Positions 6,262 through 7,088 of a stretch of 7,088 bases of DNA are shown here, in pieces. Source of the stretch: an uncultured Coriobacteriaceae bacterium. Lineage in GTDB: Bacteria; Actinomycetota; Coriobacteriia; Coriobacteriales; Atopobiaceae. The position numbers and the translations under genes were made by a program. Position 1 is the first letter of the stretch, and each line of letters opens with the position of its first letter. Where the stretch lies: contig UWSJ01000088.1 in the NCBI GenBank assembly GCA_900549525.1, forward strand, positions 1-7,088. Reading direction: 5' to 3'. Under the pieces are notes generated by a model, which was not told the DNA's origin, did no database searches, and was given only the letters and a program-made list of their open reading frames with translations.

Positions 6262-6278
6262 CGGGCGGAGGAGGGGCC

Positions 6279-6920
6279 ATGGAGGATCAGGATGAGCACG
6301 CCCGCGGGGATGCCGCGCCCACCCGTCGCGTCGACGCCGGGGTCACCAAGCCCATCGGCGGCTGGCAGCCGTCGGGTGAGCCCGGCCAGGACACGGAGCC
6401 CCTCGCCGAGCAGCCGGCGGACGACGGAACGACCCAGCGCCGTCCCTACGTGGCGTCGCCCCCGCAGCAGCCGCCCTACATCCCGGGGTCTGACGATGGC
6501 GACCGGGCCCCTGTCTCGGCCGGCCCCTGGGCGGCCTCGCGGCATCCGGTCCCGCGACGCAACCCGTTCGCCTGGGTCGCGGCCGTCCTCGCGGTCATCC
6601 TCGCGATCGTCATAGCCTTCCAGGTCGGTTCATGCACGGCCGCCGACCAGGCCGCCTCCAAGGCCGCGGGCTCGCCGTCCGCGGAGGAGCCCGCCTCGCC
6701 CAAGGCTGCCACGGCAGAGCCGAGGACCGACGACGCCCCTGCCCCCTCGGGCGACGACACCTTGGGCTCGCTTGTCGGCGATGCCCTCGACAAGCTTGGC
6801 TCCATCGACCTCGGCGACATGAGGTCCAAGCTGGGCGATGCCGCGTCGCAGCTGAGCGAGGGCGCCAAGAACGCCGCCGGCTCCGCGGCGGACCTCCTGG
6901 ACCGCCTCGCGAACAGCTAG
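6279..6920 (+). CDS. Single-pass membrane protein of unknown function with low-complexity flanks
   Basis: I do not recognise this 213-residue protein. Residues 1-95 are hydrophilic and rich in Pro, Ala, Asp, Gln and Arg, probably disordered and cytoplasmic, ending in a basic stretch (RHPVPRR, 88-94). Residues about 96-116 form one hydrophobic membrane helix (FAWVAAVLAVILAIVIAF), followed by C119. Residues 120-160 are Ala/Ser/Pro/Glu-rich. Residues 161-213 form a likely amphipathic helical region (SLVGDALDKLGS, MRSKLGDAASQLSEGAKNAAGSAADLLDRL), which would lie outside the membrane under the positive-inside rule. C119 is not in a lipobox at the N-terminus, so lipoprotein status is not supported. 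The start ATG has GGAGGAGG about 5 bases upstream; an upstream in-frame GTG at 6222 is rejected because the probable -10 box lies inside that extension. The gene is divergent from nrdA and followed by a stem-loop. High GC and third-position GC suggest it is genuinely coding. Confidence 0.8.
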   Translation: MEDQDEHARGDAAPTRRVDAGVTKPIGGWQPSGEPGQDTEPLAEQPADDGTTQRRPYVASPPQQPPYIPGSDDGDRAPVSAGPWAASRHPVPRRNPFAWVAAVLAVILAIVIAFQVGSCTAADQAASKAAGSPSAEEPASPKAATAEPRTDDAPAPSGDDTLGSLVGDALDKLGSIDLGDMRSKLGDAASQLSEGAKNAAGSAADLLDRLANS

Positions 6921-6960
6921 GCGGCATTTCGGGGGCTCAAGACAGGCCCGCTCGACAGGC

Positions 6961-7007
6961 GGCGATTTCCCGGGCCCCATCCCAGAGTGGGCCTGACCGA
7001 AGTCGCC
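6961..7007 (+). terminator. Stem-loop after the membrane-protein gene, candidate terminator
   Basis: The outer arms GGCGATTTC (6961-6969) and GAAGTCGCC (6999-7007) pair over nine positions with one wobble. Inside, GGCCCCA (6973-6979) pairs with TGGGCC (6988-6993) with one bulged base around an eight-base loop. No T-run follows, so it is a weak or non-canonical terminator by sequence, about 40 bases after the stop codon. Confidence 0.4.
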
Positions 7008-7018
7008 CGCGAGGGCAG

Positions 7019-7083
7019 TTAGCGAACGATAGCGCCAATAAGTTCACTAATTTCCGAACAAATCACCAATCTAGTTCTATACT
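7019..7083 (+). promoter_or_regulatory. Inverted repeat and -10-like box at the right edge, probable control region of the next gene
   Basis: The base composition shifts to AT-rich from about 7019. TTAGCGAAC at 7019-7027 and GTTCACTAA at 7042-7050 form an inverted pair of nine bases with one mismatch and a 14-base centre. TATACT at 7078-7083 looks like a -10 box; the base stretch CGAACA at 7055-7060, 17 bases before it, is only a poor -35. A gene reading rightward beyond the window is the likely target. Operator function is inferred. Confidence 0.35.
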
Positions 7084-7088
7084 CTCGC

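Overview
The window is GC-rich (roughly two thirds G+C by eye). The codon use, the kind of ribonucleotide reductase and the TetR plus radical SAM pair suggest an anaerobic or microaerophilic actinobacterium, most likely a Coriobacteriia member such as the Olsenella/Atopobium group. That placement is inference; there is no rRNA or other taxonomic marker here.

Layout, left to right. (1) 1-427, minus strand: the N-terminal 142 codons of the class I ribonucleotide reductase small subunit (nrdB), cut by the window edge exactly at the radical tyrosine. (2) 489-1085, minus: a TetR-family regulator, 61 bases upstream of nrdB on the same strand. (3) 1086-1216: a divergent control region with inverted repeats. 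(4) 1217-2719, plus: a 500-residue radical SAM enzyme with a CX3CX2C cluster site and extra C-terminal cysteines. (5) 2720-3140: a non-coding stretch between convergent genes. It holds seven copies of a 21-base repeat, four in plus orientation followed by three in minus orientation; the middle pair forms a 45-base near-perfect hairpin. (6) 3141-5702, minus: the large subunit of class I ribonucleotide reductase (nrdA), complete, with a GTG start. (7) 5703-6278: a 576-base gene-free stretch holding the nrdA 5' region, a diverged duplication, a short palindrome, a possible plus-strand promoter and an array with a 21-base period. (8) 6279-6920, plus: a 213-residue protein of unknown function with one membrane segment. 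(9) 6921-7088: a stem-loop, then an AT-richer stretch with an inverted repeat and a -10-like box that probably serves a gene beyond the right edge.

How the genes work together. NrdA and NrdB form one enzyme that makes deoxyribonucleotides, yet their genes lie 2.7 kb apart on the same strand. Between them sit the TetR gene (same strand as nrd) and the radical SAM gene (opposite strand). TetR and the radical SAM gene are divergent and probably form one regulated unit; the simplest reading is that this unit and the repeat cluster came to lie between nrdA and nrdB. The most unusual non-coding features are the mirrored 21-base repeat cluster at 2767-3069 and the separate 21-base-period array at about 6157-6261, which runs into the likely promoter of the membrane protein.
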